Of a DNA stretch of 64,000 nt, positions 1 to 7,798 are shown piece after piece. Within the stretch, counting starts at the first letter, position 1, and every line of letters begins with the position of its first letter. The stretch is from Thauera terpenica 58Eu (GTDB lineage Bacteria; Pseudomonadota; Gammaproteobacteria; Burkholderiales; Rhodocyclaceae), in contig NZ_ATJV01000081.1 of NCBI RefSeq assembly GCF_000443165.1, forward strand, positions 1 through 64,000, read 5' to 3'. The position numbers were made by a program, and so were the translations under genes. Under the pieces are notes generated by a model. The model saw only the letters and a list, made by a program, of their open reading frames with translations. It did no database searches and had not been told where the DNA came from.

Positions 1-31
1 GGGCGGTGTCCGGCAGTACTGGACACCGCCC
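1..31 (+). terminator. Strong hairpin upstream of fdhE
   Basis: A perfect 11-bp inverted repeat (1-11 with 21-31) with a 9-nt loop. No T-run follows, so it is either a weak or factor-assisted terminator of the gene left of the window (probably a formate dehydrogenase subunit gene) or an mRNA-stabilising intercistronic hairpin. The fdhE start lies 23 nt downstream. Confidence 0.45.
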
Positions 32-53
32 GCCGCGCTTCATGAGGTAGCGC

Positions 54-983
54 ATGAATCTGACCCCAGCCTCACCCGCAGCCCCGCAGCCAGGGCTCGA
101 GCCAGCCGCCGTACTGCAAGCAGCCGCAGCCAGTGTCTTCGCCGAGCGCGCCGCGCGCTTCAAGCGTCTTGCCACTGCTCATCCCTCGGGCGACTACCTG
201 GTGTTTCTCGCCCATCTGAGCCAGATTCAACACGAACTGCTGCAAACCCACCGCGTTGTGGCCCTGCCCTCCAGCGCCCAGCGCGAACAGGCGCAGCAAC
301 ACGGCATGCCGGCCATCGCTGCCAATGGCTGGCAGCGCGATCCAGTCTGGCGTCAGCACCTCGCCACCCTGGCAAAGCGCCTGCTGCCAGTTGCACCCGA
401 GACACTGCGTCCGGTCCTCGCCGCGCTCATTGACGCCGACACCGCCGAGCTCGAACGCCTTGCCGATGGCGTGCTGCGCACCGAATACGATCCCGCCCAC
501 AGTGCCCGCCTGCCTCTTGTCGCCGCGGCCCTGCAGGTGTACTGGACCTGGATGGCCACCCGCCCCGAACTGGCCGGACTGTCCCGGCTCGATGTGCCCG
601 GCGTATGCCCGTGCTGCGGCAGCCTGCCGGTGGCCAGCGTCATCCAGCCCGGACAATACTCGGGCGCGCGTTACCTGCACTGCTCGCTGTGCAACACCGA
701 ATGGAATCTGGTGCGTGCCAACTGCGCGAGCTGCGGCGAGACCGACAAGGTCTCCTATCGCGTGCTCGAAAGCGCCGATGGCAGCACCCACGAACTCGTG
801 CGCGCCGAAGTCTGCGGCGACTGCCGCAGCTACCTCAAGCTCGTGCTGCGCGACAAGGACACGAGCGCCGACCCGGTGGCGGACGACCTCGCCACGCTGG
901 CGCTGGACATCCTGGTCGACGAGGCTGGCTATCTGCGCAGCGGGCCCAATCCGCTGTTCATTCCGGGCAACGCGGACGAGTGA
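54..983 (+). CDS. fdhE: Formate dehydrogenase accessory protein FdhE
   Basis: 309 aa, the length of E. coli FdhE. The C-terminal half carries the rubredoxin-like cysteine pairs of the family: CPCC at 185-188, CSLC at 210-213, CASC at 224-227 and CGDC at 254-257. FdhE is a cytoplasmic iron-binding maturation factor needed for respiratory formate dehydrogenases before Tat export. A GAGGT-like ribosome site precedes the ATG. The dehydrogenase genes themselves presumably lie left of the window. selB and selC follow within 5 kb, as expected for a selenocysteine-containing formate dehydrogenase. Identification is firm. Confidence 0.95.
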   Translation: MNLTPASPAAPQPGLEPAAVLQAAAASVFAERAARFKRLATAHPSGDYLVFLAHLSQIQHELLQTHRVVALPSSAQREQAQQHGMPAIAANGWQRDPVWRQHLATLAKRLLPVAPETLRPVLAALIDADTAELERLADGVLRTEYDPAHSARLPLVAAALQVYWTWMATRPELAGLSRLDVPGVCPCCGSLPVASVIQPGQYSGARYLHCSLCNTEWNLVRANCASCGETDKVSYRVLESADGSTHELVRAEVCGDCRSYLKLVLRDKDTSADPVADDLATLALDILVDEAGYLRSGPNPLFIPGNADE

Positions 984-1347
984 GCAGCGGCCATTGAGCC
1001 GCCGACTCCTCTCCCTTTGAGCTTTCTGCCCGCTTCGAGCGCAGGCCATGAGCACACCGGCTCTTGCCTCTTTGCCCGCGTTCGCTGCGTGCAGGCAAGA
1101 GCATGCTCACCGGCTTCGAAAAGACCGCAGCAGCATTTGTCCCCCGCCCGCTCGATCGGGCATCATTCGCATCCTCGCTGCAATGGACGGCATGTCCATC
1201 GCAGCGACCGGACACATCAGGCCGATCTTCATATCGGCCGTCCGGTACGGCGACGCAGCTCGCCACCCCCACAGCCTGGCCCCAAGCCTGGCTCATTAAG
1301 CTCCGGCGGCATCCCGCACCGGGGCGGCTCACACATCGGGAGACCCC
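984..1347 (+). other. Gene-free interval with three hairpins
   Basis: No credible ORF in six frames and no recognisable gene relic. Three inverted repeats are visible. The first pairs 1060-1069 with 1093-1102 (10 bp perfect). The second pairs 1177-1188 with 1194-1205 (11 of 12 pairs, 5-nt loop). The third is an interrupted stem, 1208-1213 with 1240-1245, enclosing 1221-1226 with 1233-1238. The segment could be a structured leader, a small RNA or a processed intercistronic region. I recognise no known riboswitch class. Confidence 0.4.
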
Positions 1348-1434
1348 ATGACACACCCTCATTCCCCACCCCAGCGGCGCCTTGAGTTCGCCTGCGCACC
1401 CCACGGACGAGGCTGCGCAGACCACCTTAGATGA
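1348..1434 (+). CDS. Putative 28-aa small ORF coupled to tlpA-like gene
   Basis: Too short for usual gene calling. ATG at 1348 is preceded by a good Shine-Dalgarno (GGAG, 5-6 nt away). The TGA (1432-1434) overlaps the ATG of the thioredoxin-like gene as ATGA. That downstream ATG has no ribosome site of its own, so re-initiation from this ORF would explain its translation. The peptide has two cysteines six residues apart (starting CAPHGRGC) and no signal peptide. Function unknown; it may only be a coupling leader. Confidence 0.35.
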   Translation: MTHPHSPPQRRLEFACAPHGRGCADHLR

Positions 1435-1952
1435 GCACGCTCAGCCGCATGACAGCGGCGATCGCACTGAGCGTGGCGTGCACCGCCAGCCCCGCAGCGC
1501 CCGCCCTGGCCGCGAAATTGATGCCGGCGGACGCACTGCCGCCACCCGCGCCGGCGCTGCAGAAGGCACTGGACAGCGCAAGCGGCAAAGCCGTGATCGT
1601 CAACTTCTGGGCAAGCTGGTGCGAACCCTGCCGCGACGAGATGCCGGCCCTGGTCGAGCTCGATGAAGCCGAGCCCGGCTTGGTGCTGATCACCGTTGCC
1701 GTCGCCGATCGCGCCGTGGACACGCTGCGCTTTCAGACCGAGCACTTGCTCGAAGAGCTGATCGTCGTGCCCGACCCGGACCAGATCGTCGCGCGCGCCT
1801 GGCGTGCGCGCATGATCCCCACCACCTATGTACTCGACGCCAGTCACCAACCCCGCTACCACATCGTTGGTGAAGCGGACTGGCACGACCCTGCGCTGCT
1901 GGCGCCGATACGCGCCCTCGCCACCACAAAATCGAACGGATCCAAACCATGA
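1431..1952 (+). CDS. Periplasmic TlpA/DsbE-like thioredoxin
   Basis: 173 aa. An N-terminal signal peptide (about residues 1-28, ending ALAA) is followed by a thioredoxin fold with the redox motif WCEPC (Cys64, Cys67) inside NFWASWCEPCRDEMP. The cis-proline loop is MIPTTYVLD. Such proteins act as periplasmic thiol-disulfide reductases, often for cytochrome c or for one specific partner. The stop overlaps the next gene by ATGA, so the exported transglutaminase-like protein is its probable operon partner. The start is chosen at 1431 because of coupling to the upstream sORF; Met7 (1449) is an alternative. Confidence 0.85.
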   Translation: MSTLSRMTAAIALSVACTASPAAPALAAKLMPADALPPPAPALQKALDSASGKAVIVNFWASWCEPCRDEMPALVELDEAEPGLVLITVAVADRAVDTLRFQTEHLLEELIVVPDPDQIVARAWRARMIPTTYVLDASHQPRYHIVGEADWHDPALLAPIRALATTKSNGSKP

Positions 1953-3076
1953 ATCGTCGCAACTTCATCAAGATCTCGGCACTCGCCGCCAGCCTCCCTG
2001 CCTTCCCCACCCTTGCCCGCGCAAGCACCGACGCGCTGCCCGACGCAGCGGCTTCACCGGTGTTTGCGCCGAGCTCCGACGCCGGCTGGCGCCAGTTCGA
2101 GGTCAGCACCCATGTTCAACCTCAGCGTGCCGACGGCATTGTTCGCGCCTGGATCCCGCTGCCGTCCATGTCCGAAGCCGCCTGGTTCCGCCCGCTGGGC
2201 AATCTCTGGCAGGGCAATGCCGACACCATGCAGCTCCTGCGCGACCCCCACTCCAAGGTCGAGATGCTGTACGCCGAATGGTCCGCCAACACCGCCGAGC
2301 CGATGGTGGAGGTGATCAGCCGCTTCGCCACCCGCGACCGCAGCACCGACTTCTCGCGCCCGAGTGCGAGCGCGCTCACCCTGCCACCCGAGCAGCACGC
2401 GCTGTACACCCGCGCCACCGAGCTCCTGCCTACCGACGGCATCGTGCGCGAAACCGCGCTTGCGATCACGGCCAACGCCAGGACTGACGAAGACAAGGCG
2501 CGCGCGATCTACCACTGGGTGGTCGATAACACCTTTCGCGAACCGAAGACACGCGGCTGCGGCATCGGCGACATCAAGGCCATGATCGAAACCGGCAACC
2601 TGTCGGGGAAGTGCGCCGATCTCAACTCGCTCTACGTCGGCCTCGCCCGTGCCGCAGGCCTGGCGGCGCGCGATGTCTATGGCGTGCGCGTGGCCGACTC
2701 ACGCTTCGGCTACAAGAGCCTGGGCAAGAGCGGCAACATCTCCAAGGCGCAGCACTGCCGTGCCGAAGTCTTCCTCGAGCGCTTTGGCTGGGTGCCGGTG
2801 GACCCGGCCGATGTGCGCAAGGTCGTGCTCGAAGAGCCGCCGGGCAAACTCGCGTTGGACGACCCCAAGGTGCGCGCGGTGCGCGAACAACTGTTCGGCG
2901 CCTGGGAGATGAACTGGATGGCCTATAACGACGCCCACGACCTCAGCCTGCACGGCAGCAGCGGCCCCATCGTGCCCTTCCTGATGTACCCGCAGGGCGA
3001 GACCGAGGCTGGCCGTCTTGACAGCCTTGATCCGGACGCCTTCCGCTATACGCTGACTGCGAAGGAGCTCGTGTAG
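1949..3076 (+). CDS. Tat-exported transglutaminase-like protein
   Basis: 375 aa. It begins with a twin-arginine signal (RRNFIK then a hydrophobic stretch, cleavage after about residue 25). The transglutaminase-like cysteine-protease core is complete: Cys222 in SGKCADLN, His269 in KAQHCRAEVF and Asp285 in VPVDPADV. It is thus probably an active periplasmic peptidase or transferase; the substrate is unknown. It overlaps the TlpA-like gene by 4 bp and is 2 bp from selB, so all three look co-transcribed. Tat export together with a thioredoxin partner suggests a role in periplasmic maturation, perhaps of the formate dehydrogenase; that is inference. Confidence 0.8.
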   Translation: MNRRNFIKISALAASLPAFPTLARASTDALPDAAASPVFAPSSDAGWRQFEVSTHVQPQRADGIVRAWIPLPSMSEAAWFRPLGNLWQGNADTMQLLRDPHSKVEMLYAEWSANTAEPMVEVISRFATRDRSTDFSRPSASALTLPPEQHALYTRATELLPTDGIVRETALAITANARTDEDKARAIYHWVVDNTFREPKTRGCGIGDIKAMIETGNLSGKCADLNSLYVGLARAAGLAARDVYGVRVADSRFGYKSLGKSGNISKAQHCRAEVFLERFGWVPVDPADVRKVVLEEPPGKLALDDPKVRAVREQLFGAWEMNWMAYNDAHDLSLHGSSGPIVPFLMYPQGETEAGRLDSLDPDAFRYTLTAKELV

Positions 3077-3078
3077 GC

Positions 3079-5043
3079 ATGCTGATCGGCACCGCCGGCC
3101 ATATCGATCACGGCAAGACCACCCTGGTGCGCGCGCTCACCGGGGTGGACACCACCCACTTGCCCGAGGAGAAGGCGCGCGGCATCACCATCGAGCTCGG
3201 CTATGCGTATGCGCCGCTCGAGCAAGCGCCAGGGGACGCAGCGGGCGCTGCATCCAGTCTTGGCTTCATCGACGTACCCGGTCACGAGCGCTTCGTGCCG
3301 ACCATGCTCATGGGCGCAGCCGGCATCGACTACGCCTTGCTCGTGGTGGCGGCCGACGACGGCGTGATGCCACAGACGCGCGAGCATCTGGCCATCCTCC
3401 ACCTGCTCGGCATCGAGCGCGGCGCCCTTGCGCTGAGCAAATGCGATCGCGCCTCGCCCGCCCGTGTTGCCGAGGTGGAAGCCCAGATCACCAGCTTGCT
3501 CGCCCCGACCCGGCTCGCCGGCAGTCCGATCTTCGCCCTGTCGGCCGTGAGCGGCATCGGCGTCGACGCGCTGCGCACCCATCTCCATGCCCTCGCCCGC
3601 AGCGAATCACAGCGCTCGACCGACGCCGGCTTTCGCCTCGTCGCCGACCGTCGGTTTGCGCTCGCCGGCGCCGGCACCATCATCACCGGCACGGTGCACG
3701 CGGGCGTGGTTCATGTCGGTGACAAGCTACTGCTGGCGCGGCCCGATGGTTTCCGCCGCGAAGTGCGCGTGCGCGCGCTGCGTGTCAGTAATCGCAAGGC
3801 CGACAGCGGCGGGCCGGGCAGCCGCTGTGCGGTGAACCTGAGTGGCATCGACTACGGCGAAATCGAGCGCGGCGACTGGCTTCTCCACCCCGCCCTGGCA
3901 CGCGCCACCGAGCGTCTCGACCTGCGCCTGCATCTGCTGCCGGAGGCTTCGCGCAAGCTCGGCCAGTGGGCCAGCGTCACCTTGCATCATCCCGCTGGCC
4001 ATGCGATGGCACGCCTCGCCCTGCTCGATGACACGCTCGAAGCCGGTGGTCTCGCTCCTGGCCGGTCCGCGCTGGTGCAGGCGGTGCTCGATCGCCCGGT
4101 CTTTGCCTGCAGCGGCGACCGCATCGTGATACGTGACGCCGCCGGGCGTGAGACCCTGGGCGGCGGTGCGGTGCTCGACCCCTTTCCGGCCGCACGCCAT
4201 CGGCGCCGCCCGGCACGGCTGGCCTTGCTCAGCGCGCTGGAGCAGGCGGAGCCGGCATCACGCCTGGCGGCGGTGCTCGCCAGCGCCGCCAACGGCCTCG
4301 ATCTCGAAGAGCTCACCGCCGCGCACAACCTGCCCGATGCACGCTGGCAGGCGCTGCTGCCCGACGCCAGACAGGTGTCAACGAAAATGGGCGGTCGCAT
4401 TTTTTCGGCTACGGCCTGGGCCGACTTGGGTGAGACCGTTCTGGCACGACTCACCGCACACCACGAAGCCTTCGCCGACGAACCCGGCGTCGAGCGCGAG
4501 CGCCTGCGCCGCATGTGTGCGCAGCAACTGCCGCCAGCGGTGTTCCTCGCCCGCCTTGAAGAATTGCTGGCCGAGGGCCGCATCGCGCGCGCGGGCTCGG
4601 CCTGGCATCTGCCCTCGCACACCGTCGAACTCAGCGCCGCCGACCGCGAAAAGGCCGACGCCCTGCTGGCACGCCTGCAGGCAGGCGCCTTCGACCCGCC
4701 CTGGGTGCGCGAGCTCGCCGCCGCCTGCACGCTGAGCGAAACAGAGGTGCGCAGCCTGTTGCGCCGCATCGCCCTGCGCGGCGAGGCGTTCCAGGTTGTG
4801 CGCGACCTGTTCTATGCGCGCGCCACGGTGGCGCAGATGTGCGCGCTTGCCGTCGAACTCGCTGCAGGCGAGGATGGCCGCATCCGTGCCGCCGACTTTC
4901 GTGACCGCATCGGCGGCGGCCGCAAGCGCGCAATCCAGATTCTTGAGTTCTTCGACCGCGTCGGTTTCACCCGTCGCGTGGGCGATGGCCAGCATCGGGC
5001 ACACGTGCTGCGTGGCGAAGCGCCAGCACACGACGAGGCATGA
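3079..5043 (+). CDS. selB: Selenocysteine-specific elongation factor SelB
   Basis: 654 aa. The GTPase motifs are G1 GHIDHGKTT (residues 7-15), G3 DVPGH, and SKCD in the G4 position (usual NKxD). EF-Tu-like domains II and III follow. The C-terminal part (about 390-654) has the repeated winged helices that bind the SECIS hairpin of selenoprotein mRNAs. SelB delivers Sec-tRNA to in-frame UGA codons. selC lies 34 bp downstream. selA, often next to selB, is absent from the window and its place is taken by the TlpA-like and transglutaminase-like genes. Confidence 0.95.
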   Translation: MLIGTAGHIDHGKTTLVRALTGVDTTHLPEEKARGITIELGYAYAPLEQAPGDAAGAASSLGFIDVPGHERFVPTMLMGAAGIDYALLVVAADDGVMPQTREHLAILHLLGIERGALALSKCDRASPARVAEVEAQITSLLAPTRLAGSPIFALSAVSGIGVDALRTHLHALARSESQRSTDAGFRLVADRRFALAGAGTIITGTVHAGVVHVGDKLLLARPDGFRREVRVRALRVSNRKADSGGPGSRCAVNLSGIDYGEIERGDWLLHPALARATERLDLRLHLLPEASRKLGQWASVTLHHPAGHAMARLALLDDTLEAGGLAPGRSALVQAVLDRPVFACSGDRIVIRDAAGRETLGGGAVLDPFPAARHRRRPARLALLSALEQAEPASRLAAVLASAANGLDLEELTAAHNLPDARWQALLPDARQVSTKMGGRIFSATAWADLGETVLARLTAHHEAFADEPGVERERLRRMCAQQLPPAVFLARLEELLAEGRIARAGSAWHLPSHTVELSAADREKADALLARLQAGAFDPPWVRELAAACTLSETEVRSLLRRIALRGEAFQVVRDLFYARATVAQMCALAVELAAGEDGRIRAADFRDRIGGGRKRAIQILEFFDRVGFTRRVGDGQHRAHVLRGEAPAHDEA

Positions 5044-5077
5044 ACGGCGTGTGCACGCTTAGAATGTTGCTGCAAAC

Positions 5078-5171
5078 GGAAGAGATGCGTTCCCCGGTGG
5101 GGCGACTGGTCTTCAAAACCAGGTGGGGCCGTCAGCCGGTCCCAGGTGGGTTCGACTCCCATTCTCTTCCG
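5078..5171 (+). tRNA. selC: tRNA-Sec (anticodon TCA)
   Basis: A 94-nt tRNA. The 8-bp acceptor stem pairs 5078-5085 with 5163-5170, with discriminator G at 5171. The anticodon loop CTTCAAA places TCA at 5113-5115. There is a long variable arm and a T-arm containing GGTTCGACTCC. Length and arm pattern closely follow E. coli selC. The 3' CCA is not encoded. It is adjacent to selB. Confidence 0.97.
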
Positions 5172-5208
5172 CCCTCCCTTTCCCCGTCACCCTCGTTCAT
5201 GGTGCGAC

Positions 5209-5691
5209 ATGGCTGAACTGCGCGGCTGCTCATACCCCGAGGATCTGCGCTACGACGCCGCCAACCACCTGTGGTTTGCCGCCGAATCCGACGACATCTG
5301 GCGCGTGGGCGTGACGCCCTTCGGCATCGCCATTGCGGGCGAAATCCTGTTATTCACCGCCAAGCCCGCACCTCGCGCGCTCAACGCCGGGCGCGCTTTC
5401 GGTCTGCTCGAGGCGGGCAAGACCGTGTTCCCGGTCAAGACCCCGCTCGATGCCGAACTGGTGGAGGGCAACGCGGCGCTGGCCGACTCGGCCTCACTGA
5501 TGAACACCGACCCCTATGCGGCCTGGCTGGTGCGGCTGCGCATCCCCGCAGCCGATGCTGCGGCCCATCTTCTGGACTGGCCAGCGGCGCGGATCGCGAT
5601 CACGGCGCAGATGGATCTGTGGCACTTCGACGACCTGCGCAGCTTTCGACCGCCGCTGCTGGGCGAAGGCGCGAAGGGCCTGCGCGCATGA
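5209..5691 (+). CDS. GcvH-like lipoyl-carrier protein
   Basis: 160 aa from the ATG at 5209 (an in-frame extension to 5146 would run into selC and is rejected). The body aligns by eye with glycine-cleavage H proteins: LRYDAANHLWF, a VGVTPFGIAIAGEI segment, then FGLLEAGKTVFPV, where Lys71 sits at the position of the lipoylated lysine of the ESVK motif, then NTDPY. A C-terminal extension of about 45 residues is unlike GcvH. No gcvT or gcvP is nearby. It overlaps the DsrE-like gene by ATGA. H-like lipoate-binding proteins (LbpA) paired with DsrE sulfur carriers occur in sulfur-oxidising sHdr systems; a sulfur or selenium transfer role here is inference. Confidence 0.75.
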   Translation: MAELRGCSYPEDLRYDAANHLWFAAESDDIWRVGVTPFGIAIAGEILLFTAKPAPRALNAGRAFGLLEAGKTVFPVKTPLDAELVEGNAALADSASLMNTDPYAAWLVRLRIPAADAAAHLLDWPAARIAITAQMDLWHFDDLRSFRPPLLGEGAKGLRA

Positions 5692-6071
5692 GCGAGCGTC
5701 TCGCCATCCTGGTGTGGGCGGCCGAGCCGGGCACACCGCAGCTGTGCGCCACACCCTTTCATTTCGCCGCCACCGCCGCGGCGATGGACGCGGAAGTGGA
5801 GATGTACTTCACCGCACGCTCGGTACAGCTGCTGGCAAAGGGCGTCGCCGAGACCATTTACCCCGGCGGTCGCCCCGGCAGCGAACCCACGCTCGCCTAC
5901 TTCGTGCAGCAAGCGGCGCAGTTCGGCACCCGCTTCTTCGCCTGCCCGACCGCCATGCTGGCACACGGCGTTGACGCCGCCGCCCTGCGTGCCGAGGTCA
6001 GCGGCCAGGCCGGCGCTGCTGCCTTCATCGGCCGTACGCTGGACCCGGCCTGGCGCACCCTGAGCTTCTGA
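5688..6071 (+). CDS. DsrE-like sulfur-carrier family protein
   Basis: 127 aa, ATG at 5688 overlapping the lipoyl-carrier stop. Small alpha/beta protein with the DsrE/F layout: LAILVWAAEPGTPQL near the N-terminus, a FTARSVQLL strand-helix, and TRFFACPTAML near the C-terminus. Cysteines 20 and 86 are candidate persulfide carriers; Cys86 lies in the usual DsrE position. DsrE-fold proteins relay sulfane sulfur in cytoplasmic sulfur trafficking. Tight coupling to the lipoyl carrier suggests that the two act together. Confidence 0.7.
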   Translation: MSERLAILVWAAEPGTPQLCATPFHFAATAAAMDAEVEMYFTARSVQLLAKGVAETIYPGGRPGSEPTLAYFVQQAAQFGTRFFACPTAMLAHGVDAAALRAEVSGQAGAAAFIGRTLDPAWRTLSF

Positions 6072-6115
6072 GCTCGCTGTCGTTTCAAGGCGGACATCAA
6101 ACCGGAGCCCGGATC

Positions 6116-6528
6116 ATGAGCATCGACGCTGCAGCATCGCGACAATTCGCCCTGGTCGCGAAGGCCATTGCCTTCATTCGCGCTCAGGGAGCGCAAGCAC
6201 CCACGCTGGAGGAGATCGCCGCTGCCGTGGGACTGAGCGCGCAAGCGCTGGAGCGCGTGCTCGCCGACTGGGCGGACATTTCGCCCCAGCGCTTCTTGCA
6301 CTACCTGAGCAGAACCTACCCCAGTCCTCACGTGCAGTGGGCAGCGCCATCGCCGCGAACAGCCTCGGTTTCCTCGTTCCCTGTCACCGCATGATTCGCG
6401 CCGACGGCAACTTTGGCGAATACCGCTGGGGCAGCACGCGCAAGCAAGCGATGATCGTATGGGAGGCGCACAATCTCACCCTGAGCGCTGTCGGCACATC
6501 GGCCGATGGCCGTGCGCAGCGCCCTTGA
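6116..6528 (+). pseudogene. Broken Ada-type AraC/O6-methylguanine-DNA methyltransferase
   Basis: Two pieces of one protein in different frames. The first (6116 to about 6319) encodes an AraC-like HTH half ending SPQRFLHYLSRTY, as at the start of Ada-type regulators. The second, in another frame (about 6328-6528), encodes RAVGSAIAANS then the alkyl-acceptor motif PCHRMI and EYRWGSTRKQAM, which is the C-terminus of the methyltransferase domain. The intervening 80-100 residues (second HTH half and the N-terminal part of the methyltransferase) are missing and the frames do not join. It is therefore an internal deletion plus frameshift. Neither piece should repair DNA. Confidence 0.8.
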
Positions 6529-6603
6529 GGACTTCATCCTGTGTCGCTCAAGGCCGCGCCATGACTGTGTGAAACACCCGTGACACATCACCGCCCCGAA
6601 ACC

Positions 6604-7711
6604 ATGAACCGTCCTTCCATACTGCACCGGCTCAACACCCTGATACGCGCTGAATGGCAGCATCTCACCGCCATCACACCCAGCGATCGGCGCTGGCAGA
6701 TGCCCTTCGCCGGCGCGCTGGCGTCCGCGCTGCCGCTGGTGGTGGGCGCCTTCTTCGGCCATCTGGGTTACGGCCTGATCTCCTCGGTCGGCGGGCTGGT
6801 CTTCCTCTACCAGCCCCACACCGCGCTCTCGCATCGCATGGTGTGGCTGATGGCGTGCGCGTTCGGCATGACGGCCTGCTACGCCCTCGGCCTGATCGCG
6901 CACTTCCTGCCCCTCACCCAGGCCGGCGTGCTCGGCATCATCACCATGCTGGTGACCATGGTGTGCCGCTTCTATCGCGTCGGACCGCCGGGCAGCCTGT
7001 TCTTCGTCATGGCTGCGGCCATCGCGATCTATACCCCGGGCGTGGTCGAGGACATCCCGCTGCGGGTGGGCCTGCTCACCATGGGGGCCTTGCTCGCCAG
7101 CCTGATCGCCTTCTTCTACAGCCTCTACATCCTGCGCCTGGTTGGCACCCGAAGCGACCCCCACGCTGCAGCCGGCGACCTTCGACTTCGTCGTCTTCGA
7201 TTCGGTCATGATCGGTGCCTTCGTCGCCCTGTCGCTGGTGCTCGCCCAGGCCCTGCAGCTGGATCGCCCTTATTGGGTGCCGATCAGCTGCCTGGCGGTG
7301 ATCCAGGGCGCATCGCTGCGCGCGGTGTGGAATCGCCAGCTGCAGCGCGTGCTCGGCACCGCTGCCGGCATGGTGCTGGCGTGGGGCATGCTGTCCTTGT
7401 CCTTGTCACCGTGGAGCATTGCGCTGCTCGTGTTCGTGCTCGTCTTCATCATCGAGAGCACGGTGGTCCGCCACTACGGTTTCGCCGTCATCTTCATCAC
7501 CCCGCTCACCATCCTGCTCGCCGAGGCCGCCATGCTGGATCAGCTCCCCGCCGCCGCCGAGCTCATCCAGTCGCGTTTCAACGACACCGTGCTGGGCTGC
7601 CTGGTCGGTCTGGTGGGCGGGATCTGCCTGCACAGCCGCCATTTTCGTGCACTGCTCGGGCCGCTTTTACGCCGCCTGCTGCCCTCACGGCCTGCCCAGC
7701 ACGACACCTGA
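6604..7711 (+). pseudogene. FUSC-family membrane protein, frameshifted
   Basis: An approximately 370-aa integral membrane protein split by one frame change near 7140-7150. Upstream frame: MNRPSILHRL, a cytoplasmic start, then about six hydrophobic segments ending SLYILRLV. Downstream frame: continues from APEATPTLQPATFDFV through a second set of about six membrane segments to 7711. An extra base near GTTGGC (7141-7146) would explain it. The two halves resemble the duplicated FUSC/aromatic-acid-exporter layout. Both halves keep good coding character, so the lesion is recent or a sequencing error. The upstream frame runs on as nonsense to 7737. Confidence 0.7.
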
Positions 7712-7798
7712 CACGACTGCTGACACCTCGCCACTGAAGAACATGGCAGCTTCGGGCGCGTGCTAGGGCATACTGACGCGCCCCGCGTCGGAACCGTC

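Noticed and set aside
72-1055. A 327-codon minus-strand ORF
   Set aside because: Antisense to fdhE, whose cysteine motifs prove the plus-strand frame.
5688-6071. Selenocysteine in the DsrE-like protein (a DsrE-like selenoprotein family exists)
   Set aside because: The candidate redox residues are encoded by TGT/TGC cysteine codons, and the frame has no internal TGA. It is a cysteine form.
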